NCBI GenBank assembly: GCA_020747065.1
Contig: JAGMVK010000012.1
Coordinates: forward strand, 434,001 to 498,000
Source of the DNA: Cadophora sp. MPI-SDFR-AT-0126
Lineage: Eukaryota > Ascomycota > Leotiomycetes > Helotiales > Ploettnerulaceae
Direction: 5' to 3'
Length of the DNA stretch: 64,000 bases
Made by a program: the position numbers and the translations under genes. Each line of letters opens with the position of its first letter. Positions within the stretch are counted from its first letter, which is position 1. Shown piece by piece: positions 25,030-36,900 of the stretch. The notes under the pieces were generated by a model that saw only the letters and a program-made list of their open reading frames with translations, did not search any database and was not told where the DNA came from.

Positions 25030-25746
25030 TTACAAGGTCTTGTCACCAGCAGCGTCAACCTTGGAACGGAGGTTGGCAGCAGTGGCACCAGGTCCGGAGA
25101 AATAGCGAGCGAAGACTGGCTGGATGAACGAACGGAAGACGATTTGAGCTCCGCTACACCTTCATCAGTCTCGGTAAAGGTATAAAGGGATAGAAAGCTT
25201 ACCTAGTGGCTGGGAGAGCGAGCCAGAGAACGAAGATGAACTTGAACGTGTAGTAGAATGGGAACCAGTAAACGGCGCTGACCAAGCTCTCAAAGACAGT
25301 CAAGAAAGCGAAGACAACCCAGTACTAGGTTATCGAGTCAGCCATGCCATCTCATGAGTATGTCGGGAAGCATACAGTGAGCCATTGGGTATCATCACTC
25401 TTTCCGACACTGAAGAGAGCCTCGAGCGAATAATACCCAGGGATTATGAAACCAGCGACATTGGTAAGGAGTTGACCACCGATGTTGAAGAAGATGAAAA
25501 AGAAGTAGGTCGCGATCAGACCGAGGAATGCGTAGACCTTGGGGACAGAAGTCTGCTTCTCGAGGTTGTTCAAGACAGGGTACTTGGAAAGCTGTTGCGG
25601 GAAGAATTAGCATATGGTTGTAGACATGATACAGAGCGTCAAGCTGCTGGTCGCGCATGTGCAGCACGCTGGGAAGGGTGTTATCGTGTGCTTACCTCTC
25701 TGTCGATTTGAGTGATATGGGCCTGCGCCTTATCTTGGAAAGACAT
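25030..25746 (-). CDS. yop1: Yop1/REEP5-type ER membrane-curvature protein
   Basis: Four exons, 25746-25696, 25591-25376, 25324-25203 and 25153-25030, give 170 aa, the normal size. The TB2/DP1/HVA22 core is clear: YAFLGLIATYFFFIFFNIGG, the PGYYSLEALFS motif, DDTQWLTYWVVFAFLTVFES and WFPFYYTFKFIFVLWLALP. The two long hydrophobic hairpins shape tubular ER, together with reticulons and Sey1. All introns are GT-AG and split conserved sequence in frame. The C-terminus is a short hydrophilic tail. Confidence 0.95.
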
Positions 25747-26959
25747 TTTGACTGGAATATTGTGGAGTTCTTCGAAAATGTAGATGGAGCAATCTGTTAC
25801 TGATTGGAGCTGGAGTGTGCAAGTTGTAGTTTATGTGTGGTGTGATGCAGTGTATGTATCCGGAGATGATGGATGAGCAATGCAATGCGATGTGATGAGG
25901 AGGAGGAATGACGACGTTGGCACAGTGTGGGAGTGATTGCCTCACTAGCGTCAGCGGCCAGCTCCAGTCTCAGACACTCAAGTCCGTGTCCCGGTCACAT
26001 GTAAATCATCTGGATCATTGTTTTGTTTGTATGAGTACGACTTTTCTATTATCCGGAATTTGCCCTCATCTTCCATGCTCTAATTATTACAGCGATGTAT
26101 TTGCATGATCAAGAGATCAACAAGTCGTCTACTATCAAGCCCTACACAACATCCTCAGCCCGTTTGCCCTGTGGCTACTGAGTGGTAGGGCTATGAATGA
26201 CGAATCGGTGGGGCTTATTGCTTGTCTGGCTACTTGACTGGGCAATATTGAGACCGGAAATCTCGCTTTATCGTGCTTTCGTACCTACGGAGGTGAAAAT
26301 AAGAAATCATATGGGAGGTAGGTAGATAAAAACTGTATGACTACCACAGGAGGCTTGAGTATGTACCCGAAGTGTTTATTGTGATTTTCAGAGCCACATA
26401 TCAAAACAAAGTCATTGATTGATTGTGCGGTCAACTTTTTTGCTTGCTTTTCAATATTTGAGCTGGCTTCGCACTTCCGGGCAGTGCAACCTGTAATGAC
26501 ACTGAAACGAACTTGTCTGATGAAAGTAAACATTAGATAAATAAATTGCTGTGATGGATGTCTGCCAAATTTATGTTATCCCCTCCGTGCCGTGTTACAT
26601 ATTTGCTGAGAATGCTGTGGTAGCTGCAGGGGTGCTCGGCCAAGCGAGTCGCCCTCGCCCAGAAATCGCCGTTGCCGTGCCCGACTTCATCAACACAGAA
26701 GGAGTAAACAACTCTGGTCTTTTCCCTCGACATCCTCCACGCCCACCCACGACCGACGACACCGGCATTCGACGACACCGCCCAAAGCACCGATCACACA
26801 GCTGGTGATAGCATCGCTCGTTCCACGCGACTGCTGGCTTCATGAAAATTCAGGAACAGACATTCCCCGCCCACCGGTCGCAAAAATAAACAACATTGCC
26901 CAGCCACTTCAATTCTGACCAGCCCACAACACAACGACTCGACACATCTTCAACCCTCC
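25747..26959. promoter_or_regulatory. divergent region between Yop1 and the RFX factor
   Basis: 1.2 kb between two divergent start codons. No X-box-like inverted repeat (GTTGCC..GGCAAC) was found for RFX autoregulation. Nothing coding is recognised. Confidence 0.45.
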
Positions 26960-29637
26960 ATGGATATGATGGGTAAGTATTATGTTCTAAGCAGCACTTG
27001 ACGCGACAGCAGTAGCTGTATTTCTCGTCTTTTCCAAGAGCATTGGGCTAACTCCACAATAACAATGCAGATCAACAATCCGTAGACAGCAGACCTCCAA
27101 ACCCTCGATCACGATCCAATACTGCTGCGTCCAGTAGAAGTAGGAAACGACCTCTCTCGCGCGCATCTACAACAAGTATTCACAGCGGAGTCACCCAACC
27201 TGGGGTGGATCAACAGCTTGTAGACGCTGCCACCGAATACCATAAGCAGTGGTTTGACCAAAATGCCCACGCGCATCAACAACGATTTGGAAGTATGGGC
27301 CACCAAATGACTGCCGAAGATATGGTTATACATTCTGCTTCCCAATTACAAAATCCACGCGGATATGATCTCGACCCGTCCCTCACAGGTATCAACCACC
27401 ACCATCCCATGGTATATCCTCAAGAACAACAATATAAGCCGGACGCAAGTCATCAATCAATGCCAGCAGACGGATTCGGTGCAAACTATGGAGAGGGAGA
27501 TAGCCAGGTGATGGAAGCACGCAGTGATGAGCAGGATGAGGTGGACTCTGTGGCCGGCGCACCAGCCAAAAAGGCATCGAAATCAAGCGCCGCAAATGAG
27601 CTGGAGATGAGACAATTGTTCCAAGCAAACAAGCACCGTAGCTTGCCAGAAGTTGCCACTGAGCTCCACGGAAATGAAAGAGGACCACAATCCGAAAGAC
27701 AGCGACAAGTGTTCGCCATGCTTTGGTACGTCACTTCAATGATCTTCTGACAGAAATTGCAAACTAATAGCTATTCCCTATACAGGATTGACTCGGTCTG
27801 CGACAAGGGTAAAGGCTCCGTCCCCAGAGGACGAGTTTATGCGAACTATGTGTCGAGATGTGCAACTGAGCGAGTCACTGTGCTGAACCCTGCTTCATTT
27901 GGCAAACTTGTTCGAGTATTATTCCCGGGACTTAAGACCCGACGACTTGGAGTTCGAGGAGAATCCAAATACCACTACGTCAACTTCAGTCTGAAAGACG
28001 ATCAACCCGAATTGACTGAGAATCAAAAGAGTCAGCCAGTTCAATCCTTCACCGATACACCCAGCTTCACAGCAAGCTTTAAGTATGTTTCCCTCAATCC
28101 AATGGTCTATATACCTGCTCACCTTTCAAGCCAAAGTATGAACACGCAATATCCAGTCGACCGGGCAGCATTCCCGTCTCCAGATGTTTCTCAGATTCCC
28201 GAGCCAAAACCAGAACCATCGGAGGGCTTCATGAGACCTCACAGTCTGTACCACCAACCCGAGATTCAAGGAATCCCTCAACTTGAGTCTACTACCAACA
28301 AAATGTCCCAGCGACTTCTCTTCGCGCCCGCTACAGAGCCTTTGACGCAAGATTATGACCCAATATCACTCCCGAAAATCGAGCAGTACCTTCCCGTTGG
28401 CACAGATCCAGACTCTGCCAGCGCCTTGACGGCGCTCTACCGATCACACTGCACCTCGCTCATCGATGCTCTTCGTTTTTGTAAAGAAAAGACATTTTTC
28501 CACCTCTTTACTTCCTTCCACGGCACTCTCACTATGCCAGTGCAGAAGTTATTCGCCAACCCCACCATCGCTCCATGGATTGAAGAATGCGACTTTGTGA
28601 TGTATCAAAAGATGATGCGAGTCGTAGCACCTTTGACCCTTCAAGTTGCACCAAAACCAGTACTAGATACGCTGAGAAATATTTCCGAGAAGCTTGTTCT
28701 TCACATTCAATCGTCCTTTCACGGCCATCCCAGTCATGTCGTTGACGCGAAGATTGCACCAGCAACACTGTTCGCCGGCTTGTTAGACCGCGAACTAAGG
28801 GTGAATTTGACTGCACATGCAGCAGCAAACATGCTTTCCAACCCAGCCAATCGGGATCAGATGTACGAAGACTGGATCACAATGGTCCGCACGCGCAAGG
28901 TTGCCGAGTGTGTTCCCACGAGAGGTATGGACGATGTAGTCACGCTCTTGCTCACTGAGCTTCGTGATCTTCTCGACCCCGTCGGTGTTCCTTGGGAAGT
29001 CGAGGGCTTGACGCCATATGGAGAGATGGCTCTACGCACTGGTCGTCAGCAGCAGACCAGCATTCACGCAGACTCTTCAACCGAGAACGTTCTAGACCGC
29101 TGGGTCAACTTCTTGCAGGCTCTTCCAGGAAAATTCCCATATGCTACACATGCCGAGATCGTCTGGTGCGTCCAAAGAGTTGGCACTGCTGTCATGCGAG
29201 ACCTGACAATTGCACAAGGCAAAAGTTTTGGTGCATGGTGGGTCACCAAATGTTGGATTGATGAGATGATTGCCTTTATGGCTGAGCAAGGTGGCTTCAT
29301 GGATTTCAAGACTTCTCGATCAACTCGTGATCAAGCAAAGCAGACCGTTGCCAGTCGAGCTGTTAGTCAACGCGAAAGCAGATACAGTAGCGGCACAGAC
29401 GATTTTTTAAGGGAAAGCGGCCTTACTGACAATAGAATGTCTATGCCTCGGCCAATGGATATTGTTAGCCAGGCCGCAATGAACGTTGCTGCAGGAAGCC
29501 ACGATGACAGTGGAATCGGCATTGAGATTCGAACACCAACCGACGACTTTATGGGCAAATACGAATTCAATCGACACGTTTCCCAGCTCGGAACCCATGA
29601 CCTAAATCATTCAATCCAACAGCCATCCATGGTTTAA
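26960..29637 (+). CDS. RFX-family winged-helix transcription factor
   Basis: Exons 26960-26972, 27071-27725 and 27786-29637 give 839 aa. The first exon holds only MDMM plus one base. The RFX DNA-binding domain (about residues 218-297) spans the second intron: MLW|IDSVCDKGKG, SVPRGRVYANYVSRC, FGKLVRVLFPGLKTRRLG and RGESKYHYVNF. A large conserved RFX C-terminal region follows. Fungal relatives are yeast Rfx1/Crt1, Sak1 and CPCR1, which act in DNA-damage response, cell cycle and secondary metabolism. A stretch at 28083-28130 has perfect intron ends and a length divisible by three; removing it gives 823 aa and may be the real form. The long Ser/Gln-rich N-terminus is disordered. Confidence 0.92.
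28083..28130 (+). other. candidate in-frame 48 bp intron in the RFX gene
   Basis: The donor is aa|gtatgt and the acceptor ctttcaag|cc, with a CTCAC-type branch sequence about 10 bp before the acceptor. Because it has no stop and a length of 3n, the frame reads through it, so it would be missed by ORF-based calls. Without it, the protein joins SFTASF directly to NQSMNTQ. Confidence 0.55.
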
Positions 29638-30582
29638 CATGTTTCAAGCATCTATTGGATTACGACATATCTTTCTTCTCTTTCGCTTTAGGGACAACAG
29701 AGTTTGAGGGAACCAAATTTTACGACGCGGACGACGAAACGACTGGGCTGTAGATGAGGGAGGTATCGGTATACAATTGGGAATGTGTGTTACTGTATTA
29801 GGTGCTATGAGTTATGCGATCATTAATGTCTTTTCTGCTTTGAGCTATTGCGTCTTGGGGGTTGACGGGAGCAGGATACCTATTGATTTGTTGGTTGGGA
29901 TAGGTTTATTGGGTCGTGTACTTATGATCACTGAGGTATGGGAGGTTAGGCTGGATATCTGCAGACTTTAGGTACAGTCATACATGGAATGCACAGTAGC
30001 ATTTTCTGAGCCATTCCGAGTCCAGGACAGCAGGTGTTCCCTCCGCCGTGGATGTAGGGGAATACAAGACGTGTAGACGAATAGGAGTAATCATTCATGA
30101 TGCAAGAAAATCGACTCCGCGACCTTGCGTCTGGTCATACCACTATGAAGAATCATGACATCGCCTCATCCTGACGATCTGGTGAGATGATGTTGTTTGT
30201 GGCTTTTGTCTCCCGTTCTTGATTCATTGGATTTGTAAAGAATTTGACAAACCAGAGCTACTAGAAGTTTAATACCATATCGTTTGCCTCATTTTCTACG
30301 CTTCGCTTCGGTCCCCTCCCCTCCATCCCATGCCATGCCCGCACTGTTTCGGGGCGTGGGGCGTCTTATCTTAGCGTGCATGGCCCACTGTCATTCCTCC
30401 AATCCTTGCCCGATCTCGGATAAAGAAAGCTCGAGCCTGACCAGAGCCAGAGCCAGGTCCCAAAAAAATTAACAGATGACTCCCTCGCCCATCAACTGCA
30501 CATTCTCGCTTCAATTCCTACAATTATACATTCCTTTGGCTGAGTATTGGATAGGCATCTCACAGTCGCTCCCTTTGGCATC
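29638..30582. other. intergenic, RFX 3' flank and aspartate kinase promoter
   Basis: About 0.95 kb. A TGACTCC hexamer-plus-one at 30477-30483, about 100 bp before the aspartate kinase start, is one base off the Gcn4/CPC1 site TGACTCA. Nothing else is recognised. Confidence 0.4.
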
Positions 30583-32444
30583 ATGACTTCGTTACCGGTA
30601 CGCACGAATGGCAACGTGGCCGCAGAGGAGGTTGTGGTGGGGGTTGATGGAACGGCGAGCAGAGCGGAGTCGCCCAGGTGGAGGAATGATAGTGAGGGCG
30701 GTTGGGTGGTGCAGAAATTTGGGGGTACGAGTGTAGGAAAGTTTGCGGTCAATATTGCGGAGGACATTGTGAGGTTCGTTTTGTTTTTGCTTTGTCGTGG
30801 TGAGCGAAGTAGAGGAGGGCTTGCGGGGGAGAAAAAGAAATCAAGAGGCTTGGAAGAGAAGTGCTATGAGAATGAAGCTGACAGAGGGCTATTTATAGGC
30901 CGAGTCTGAAAGACAATAAAATAGTGGTAGTTTGTTCGGCCAGGAGTACAGGGAAGAAAGTTGAGGGAACCACAAGTCGGTGAGTCGTACAGCACCCCTC
31001 AATGGGCAAAACTAATGGCGTGGTGCAGGCTATTAGAGGTCTTTGGTGTACTGGAAGAGGTGAATTCAGTCAAAGATATCGAGTCCGTTCACTACGAGAG
31101 TCTGGTAACGGAATACGAGCGATTGGTACACATCATCTGCGAAGACCATGTCCATGCTGCGCGCACACATATTCAAGACAGAAGCATACAAGCGGCTCTC
31201 GTGAAAGAAATCGAAGACGAGTGCAAAGAGATTGTCGAATATCGTGAAGCGGCTCAGAGATGGCATCTGGAGATTGACGGGAGGAGTAAGGACCGTATAG
31301 TCAGTTTTGGAGAGAAGTTGAGCTGTCGGTTTGTAGCTTCTTTGCTGCAGGATCGGGGGGTGGATGCCGAATTTGTGGATCTTTCAGATGTGGTCACTTT
31401 TAAGCCTGCGAAAGGTCTGGATATGGAATTCTACAAGCAGCTCTCTGCTGCTCTGAAAGAGAAGGTTCTTGCATGCGGGGAGAAGGTACCTGTTGTCACT
31501 GGCTACTTTGGGACCGTTCCAGGTGGATTGATGGATGGTGAAATCGGAAGAGGTTATACGGATCTCTGTGCAGCATTGATTGCTGTTGGTATCAAAGCGG
31601 AAGAGCTCCAGGTTTGGAAAGAAGTTGACGGTATCTTTACCGCCGACCCGACGAAAGTTCCCACAGCTCGTCTCTTACCAACCATAACACCAGCCGAGGC
31701 AGCAGAATTGACCTTCTACGGCTCAGAAGTCATCCATCACCTGACAATGGATCAAGTCATGCACGCCACCCCTCCGATCCAAATCCGCATCAAGAACGTC
31801 AAGAACCCTCGTGGAAACGGGACCATTGTTCTTCCGGATGTCAAACTGAGCTCCAACCAATTACTGCATGCTCGAAGTGCCAGCACCGTCTCGCTAACAA
31901 GGAAAACACCGAAAAGACCAACGGCCGTTACCATCAAAGACAAGATCTGTGTCATTAACGTACATTCCAACAAACGATCCATCTCGCACGGTTTCTTCGC
32001 CAAGGTCTTCCGTATTCTCGACAAGCGACAACTATCCGTTGATCTCATCTCTACATCGGAGGTTCATGTCTCCATGGCCATCCACTCGGCCAACATCTCA
32101 GATGAGGAGCTCTTAAGAGCCAAGGAGGAGCTGGAAGAGTGTGGCGAGGTTAGCATACTGAATAAGATGGCTATCTTGTCGCTGGTGGGTGCTGAGATGA
32201 AGAATATGATTGGTATCGCGGGCAGGATGTTCAGCACGCTGGGCGAGAATAATGTCAATATCGAGATGATCTCACAAGGTAAGCCCCCCTCCCCCAATCT
32301 TTCACTGAAGCCTTGGAATAAAATGCTCACTGTCTCCTCCTCTCAGGTGCCAGCGAGATAAACATCAGCTGCGTCATTAACGCGTACGAATCTACGCGGG
32401 CCATGAACATCCTGCACACGAATTTATTTACTTTCCTGGAGTAA
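30583..32444 (+). CDS. hom3: aspartate kinase
   Basis: Exons 30583-30773, 30899-30979, 31029-32278 and 32347-32444 give 539 aa. The enzyme phosphorylates aspartate, the first step to threonine, methionine and homoserine. The N-terminal VVQKFGGTSVGK is the substrate/ATP motif. FGEKLSCR, GRGYTDLCAALIAVG and EVDGIFTADPTKVP are typical of fungal Hom3. Two C-terminal ACT domains (IKDKICVINVHSNKRSISHG and LVGAEMKNMIGIAGRMFSTL) carry threonine feedback control. The last exon supplies GASEINISCVIN and the FLE ending. The start is the ATG before TSLPVRTNG; upstream in-frame codons have no ATG. Confidence 0.95.
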
Positions 32445-32959
32445 GGGCAGAGTTGGTCATGTCAAAATCGCAATCGGAATTGGTAAAGGCCTGAGCAAGC
32501 AATGTTTGCAGAAAAATACCCCAACATACCAGGCGGGTGGCGGTCAAAAAGCATGTCTTTCAGATTATATATGGGAGAGTAAGGTAAATGTAGATATCTT
32601 GGCGTTTCAGGGGGAGCATTTAATGGGCGGTGCATCTGTTTTGAATATCAATGGTCTTTTCCTGTGCTTGATCTTTTGAGAGGCCGATTATCTGGAAACT
32701 CCGTGTTCGAGAATCCTCGTGCAAATCGAACATCTGGGCAATCGATGCCGTGATATTTTGTTTTTGTTGTCGGTGTTTGAAGGGACGTACTTGGATACTC
32801 GGACATCGTACCTCGGTAGGTCTAGTTTTATGTCTAGATCTGGATCCGGTCGATTGTAAGTACTTGATCTAGTTTCTTAAACCCAAATACGACCTCAGGT
32901 AACGAAAATCCAAGCATCGTTATCTCCGAACAACGTGGTGAGGCTCAGCTACCAGATTT

Positions 32960-32991
32960 GCGAGCCGGGCTCTGATCCCGGCTTGACTCGC
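32960..32991 (+). repeat. imperfect hairpin with GCGAG/CTCGC and CCGGG/CCCGG arms
   Basis: Reading inward, GCGAGCCGGG pairs with CCCGGCTTGACTCGC through a small interruption and a loop of about 7 bases. It lies in the non-coding region between aspartate kinase and the pectinesterase gene. It might be a regulator binding site or the terminator region of the upstream gene. Confidence 0.5.
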
Positions 32992-33789
32992 GGTTTCGAG
33001 ACTTGTTGTGTTGGATTTTACCAGCTTACACGAAACGAGCTTAGCCGGGCCCTCTTCTTTCAGCCTCTCTTCTCGCCAATATTCCCTTCCTAAGGCTTGC
33101 TCATCAACATCAATTGTCTAGACTCTTATCCTTCAGTCCTGATCCCGGTTGCCACGTCCTCTCTTGGACTCTGGTCCGATGTCAAATCAATACTTCCCGC
33201 GTCTAAAATCTCCCATTGGTTTCTCATCACGCTTCGACCCTTACAGATTAACAGGGACAGGCCGCGGTCGGAGTCCGGCTGATCATTTTTGCGCAAATCA
33301 TGATGCTGGATGATATTGCTCAAGCTTTCCGCCCCATCTTTGCTCATCTTGCCGAGCAGCAGACCACCAGATCTCGATTATCCGGTCTTCAGCTCCGTGA
33401 TTCCAAAGTCTAATCCTCGTCTAGTTTCGCCAAACTCAAGCTTTAAGTAAAGTTGAAGAGGCTGATTCGGCCGGTTCGGCCACGAGGTGGATTCGAATGC
33501 GAGAAAAATCCTCCACGACAGACTCGATAGTCGCCGCATGGATATCCTCCTGACTGGTGTGTGGAGTATTTCCGTGGCGTCTGGACCTGTCTGGAGTCTT
33601 GACAGCGAGTTTGAGATAGGAACCTGCAAGGTAACTCGTCACCATCGCTGAATATGGATGTTCAGCTCGTGTCAATTTTCAGTCGGCTTTCTCCCATCGG
33701 CCCATGCCAACACCGTAGCGTTCCATCCCAATCCAGCGGTTCAGTGACCCTGGTGCCAATCTCATGCAGCTCCGCAACTGAGCCAGGGC

Positions 33790-33802
33790 CGAACCGGGTT
33801 CG
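33790..33802 (+). promoter_or_regulatory. palindrome CGAACCGGGTTCG
   Basis: A 13 bp inverted repeat (CGAACC-G-GGTTCG) sits about 150 bp before the start codon of the pectinesterase gene. Its symmetry and CGG core resemble Zn2Cys6 sites. A related CGGCCGGTTCGGCC cluster lies at 33468-33481. Function is inferred only. Confidence 0.4.
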
Positions 33803-33848
33803 ACATGGGTTCTGGGTCTGGAAGTGTATTTGTCCTGGCCAGGGCCAG

Positions 33849-33858
33849 TATAATATAA
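33849..33858 (+). promoter_or_regulatory. TATA-like element
   Basis: TATAATATAA occurs about 95-100 bp upstream of the pectinesterase ATG. TATA boxes are more common in strongly regulated fungal genes. Confidence 0.45.
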
Positions 33859-33950
33859 GGGTTGGAGAAGAACCCGGCTTTGGAGATGGTGTCGGTTTCT
33901 AAACGTTACATTCGTTCCAGCAATTCGTTTTTAGGCGTGAGGCTAGCATC

Positions 33951-36900
33951 ATGTTTAATTTCAAGAGAGTTGTCTATGGAGTGCTTGCAGGGTTGCAGCT
34001 ATCAAGTCATGTCGTAGCACAATCGTCTGACTCGGCGACATCCTCGACTACCAATTCATCGCCTACAGCAACAATAGCAGCCCCTTCAGGTGATTTCCCA
34101 AGTGTTGATATCTAGCTTGGGAAGTCTGTCTAACAGGTTACAGGCACTGTTATAGTTGACCAATCTGGTAATGGACATTTCACAGCAATCAACCAAGCTG
34201 TCTCCTACGCCCAGGCATCTGCCCAGCCTACAGTCGTCGTCAGAGCTGGAACATATAATGAGGTTATCACGGTATCGAGAACTGCACAGGTCACTATCAT
34301 TGGTGATAGCTCAGATGCAACCGACTACAGCAAGAATCAAGTGACGGTCTCGAACACAAGTGCCCCCTTGTCTATCACGGTTGGTGGCGTTCTTGGGACT
34401 ACATGGAAGAACATCAACTTTGTCAACACCAATACCGGCACTGCCCCTGCTGTATCTCTTCGCTCAAAACAAAATGCATTCTACAACTGCCAATTCATCT
34501 CTTCTGGAGCTGGCACAGTGACTGCTATCAACCTGGGAACGATGTTCATTGCGAATTCCTACATCGAAGGCACCGACAAATTGTTCTCTGGTTACATCGG
34601 TGCTTATGTATTTGGATCGACTATCGTTCCAACGGGAAGCTCGGCTACAATCGTATACAGCAAGGGATTCTCCACGCCTACTCAGTTCTCCCAGACAGTG
34701 ATCGATTCCTGTACGGTCTCCCAAAAGTCGGGCTTCACCAATACCTACGTATACCTGGCTGGGCCAAATGGAGACGGATCACAAGCTGTCTACAAGTACT
34801 CAAGCATAGCAGGATTCATTGCTCCGGGCGGAGTGAGAGCATGGGGCACGAATGGCTTCTACGGGGAATACCAGACGACCGGGCCCGGAAGCTTTGCTTT
34901 CGACTCGAAGCGCATTGATGTTCTCATGACTTCGTCAATGCTTTCAAATTGCACCATCGACTATGTGTTTGCAAATTCCTTCACTGGATTCACGAGTACC
35001 TCGACCTCCTGGGTAGATCCTGCAGTGCTGAAGGCCATCTCGGATGCCAATGTCGTTGTTTCAAGTTCGTCATCATCTAGTTCGACTACCTCCTCTTCTC
35101 AAAGTACGACTTCCCAAATCTCAACGGGTGGAACTACATCTATACTTAGTACCACGACCCAAACATCCTCAGCGGCATCAAGTAACTCGGCCGGTGTCTC
35201 TTCGTCAATGACGGATTCTCATCAGACATCAACAAGTACTGACGCATCATCAATTGGTGGTTCCTCGACACTCAGTACTGCGAGCCAGACATCTTCAGTA
35301 GCACCAACAGCAAGCTGTGATCTGCCCTCATCAATCCCATCGACTGCATTTGTTGTTGGTCCTAGCGGATCGTGTGCAAAATACAACAGCTTCACTTCCG
35401 CAATTGCAGCTCTCCCGAAGGATTCGACTAAACAGTACATTTACGTCCTGGCTGGAACATATACCGAACAGATTCCAGCATTCAGCAGAGCCGGTGCAAC
35501 TATATTTCGTGGAGAGTCAACCAATCCCCAGTCTCAGGCGGCCAACTTAGTTACCCTACAGTACTCTGGTAGCGTTCTCAGCTCTGCCGGAGGCGCAGAA
35601 AACTATTCAGTATTTCGGTCAACTACTTCCGCCGCCAAAGGGCATGCTTTCTACAACATCAATTTCGAGAATATCGCACCAATTACGACTAACTATGTTG
35701 CAATTGCCATGGATATCAAGGCTCTACAGATCGGCTTTTATTCTTGTGGCTTCAAATCTGGACAGGGCACCCTTCTCGCAAACACTGGTACCTTCTACTT
35801 TTCTGGATGTCGCATTGAGGGCTCTTCGGATTTCGTCTGGGTCTATGGAGCTGCCTTCATCAGTAACTCAATTATTGTCTCAAACACCCCTGGATACACC
35901 ATTTCCGCTCAGAACTTCGTCGCTACATACCCATCTCAGCTTGCCTTTGATCAATGTGCTTTCGTCCCAAGTACTACTACCACTATGAGTCAATCCACGT
36001 ACCTGGGTCGGGACTACTCTGTCTCGGCAAGAGTTGCGATTACAAACTCCTACTTGGATGCCCATATCAAGCCCATTGGCTGGCTTATCAAGTCCGCCAC
36101 GGCCAATGTCACCTTTGCTGAGTTCAACAATACAGGTCCTGGATTTGTACAATCTTCAAGACCGACTCAGATCCAAATTTTGACGGATGGCAGCAGTTAC
36201 TCAGCTGCCAGCGTACTTGGGGATATCAGCTGGATCGATAGCTCTGCCACAGTACCATTCTCGGGATTCCCAGCATCCATGTTTGTGATAGCCTCTTCAA
36301 CCACATCGGCCACATCCTCCACTGCATCGTCGACGAGCACTGCTGTGCCATCCACGGGTACCTATGTGGTGTCCCTCACTCCCACAGACGGTCAGTACGG
36401 TAGTGTACAAGCGGCAATATCTGCCCTCCCAGCCGACGGAGCCGAGAAGACAATCCTCATAATGCCCGGAACCTATACCGAACAGATCAACATCAACCGT
36501 ACCGGGAAAGTGACACTACGAGGAACGACCAGTTTTGTCAATGATTTCTCTCAGAATCAAGTAAAGATTCAGTTCAGCTACGGTGTCTCGACCAGCGCTG
36601 GCCAGAACGAATTGACGCCTGTTATTAACAGCAAGAAGACCGATGGAAGTGGACTGGCGCTGTATAATATTGATTTCGTCAATACTTTCCCGCAAACGAA
36701 CAGTTATGCTGCTCTTGCTGCTGACTTTTATGGTACGAATATGGCAGCTTATGGTTGCTCCTTTATTGGATTCCAAGACACGTAAGTCCCCTAAGCTCCC
36801 TTCTCCTTCGAGCTTCTTTTAGTGTTCTCGAGAGACTTCGATACTTCACAAATGAATACTGACTCCGATTTCCTAGTCTGCTCGCCAACAAGGGTACTCA

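Larger units (their letters stand above)
32445..33950. promoter_or_regulatory. upstream region of the pectinesterase gene
   Basis: 1.5 kb with no gene. It contains several CGG/CCG-rich inverted repeats, noted separately, and a TATA-like sequence near the right end. This is a plausible regulated promoter, as expected for a secreted wall-degrading enzyme. Confidence 0.5.
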
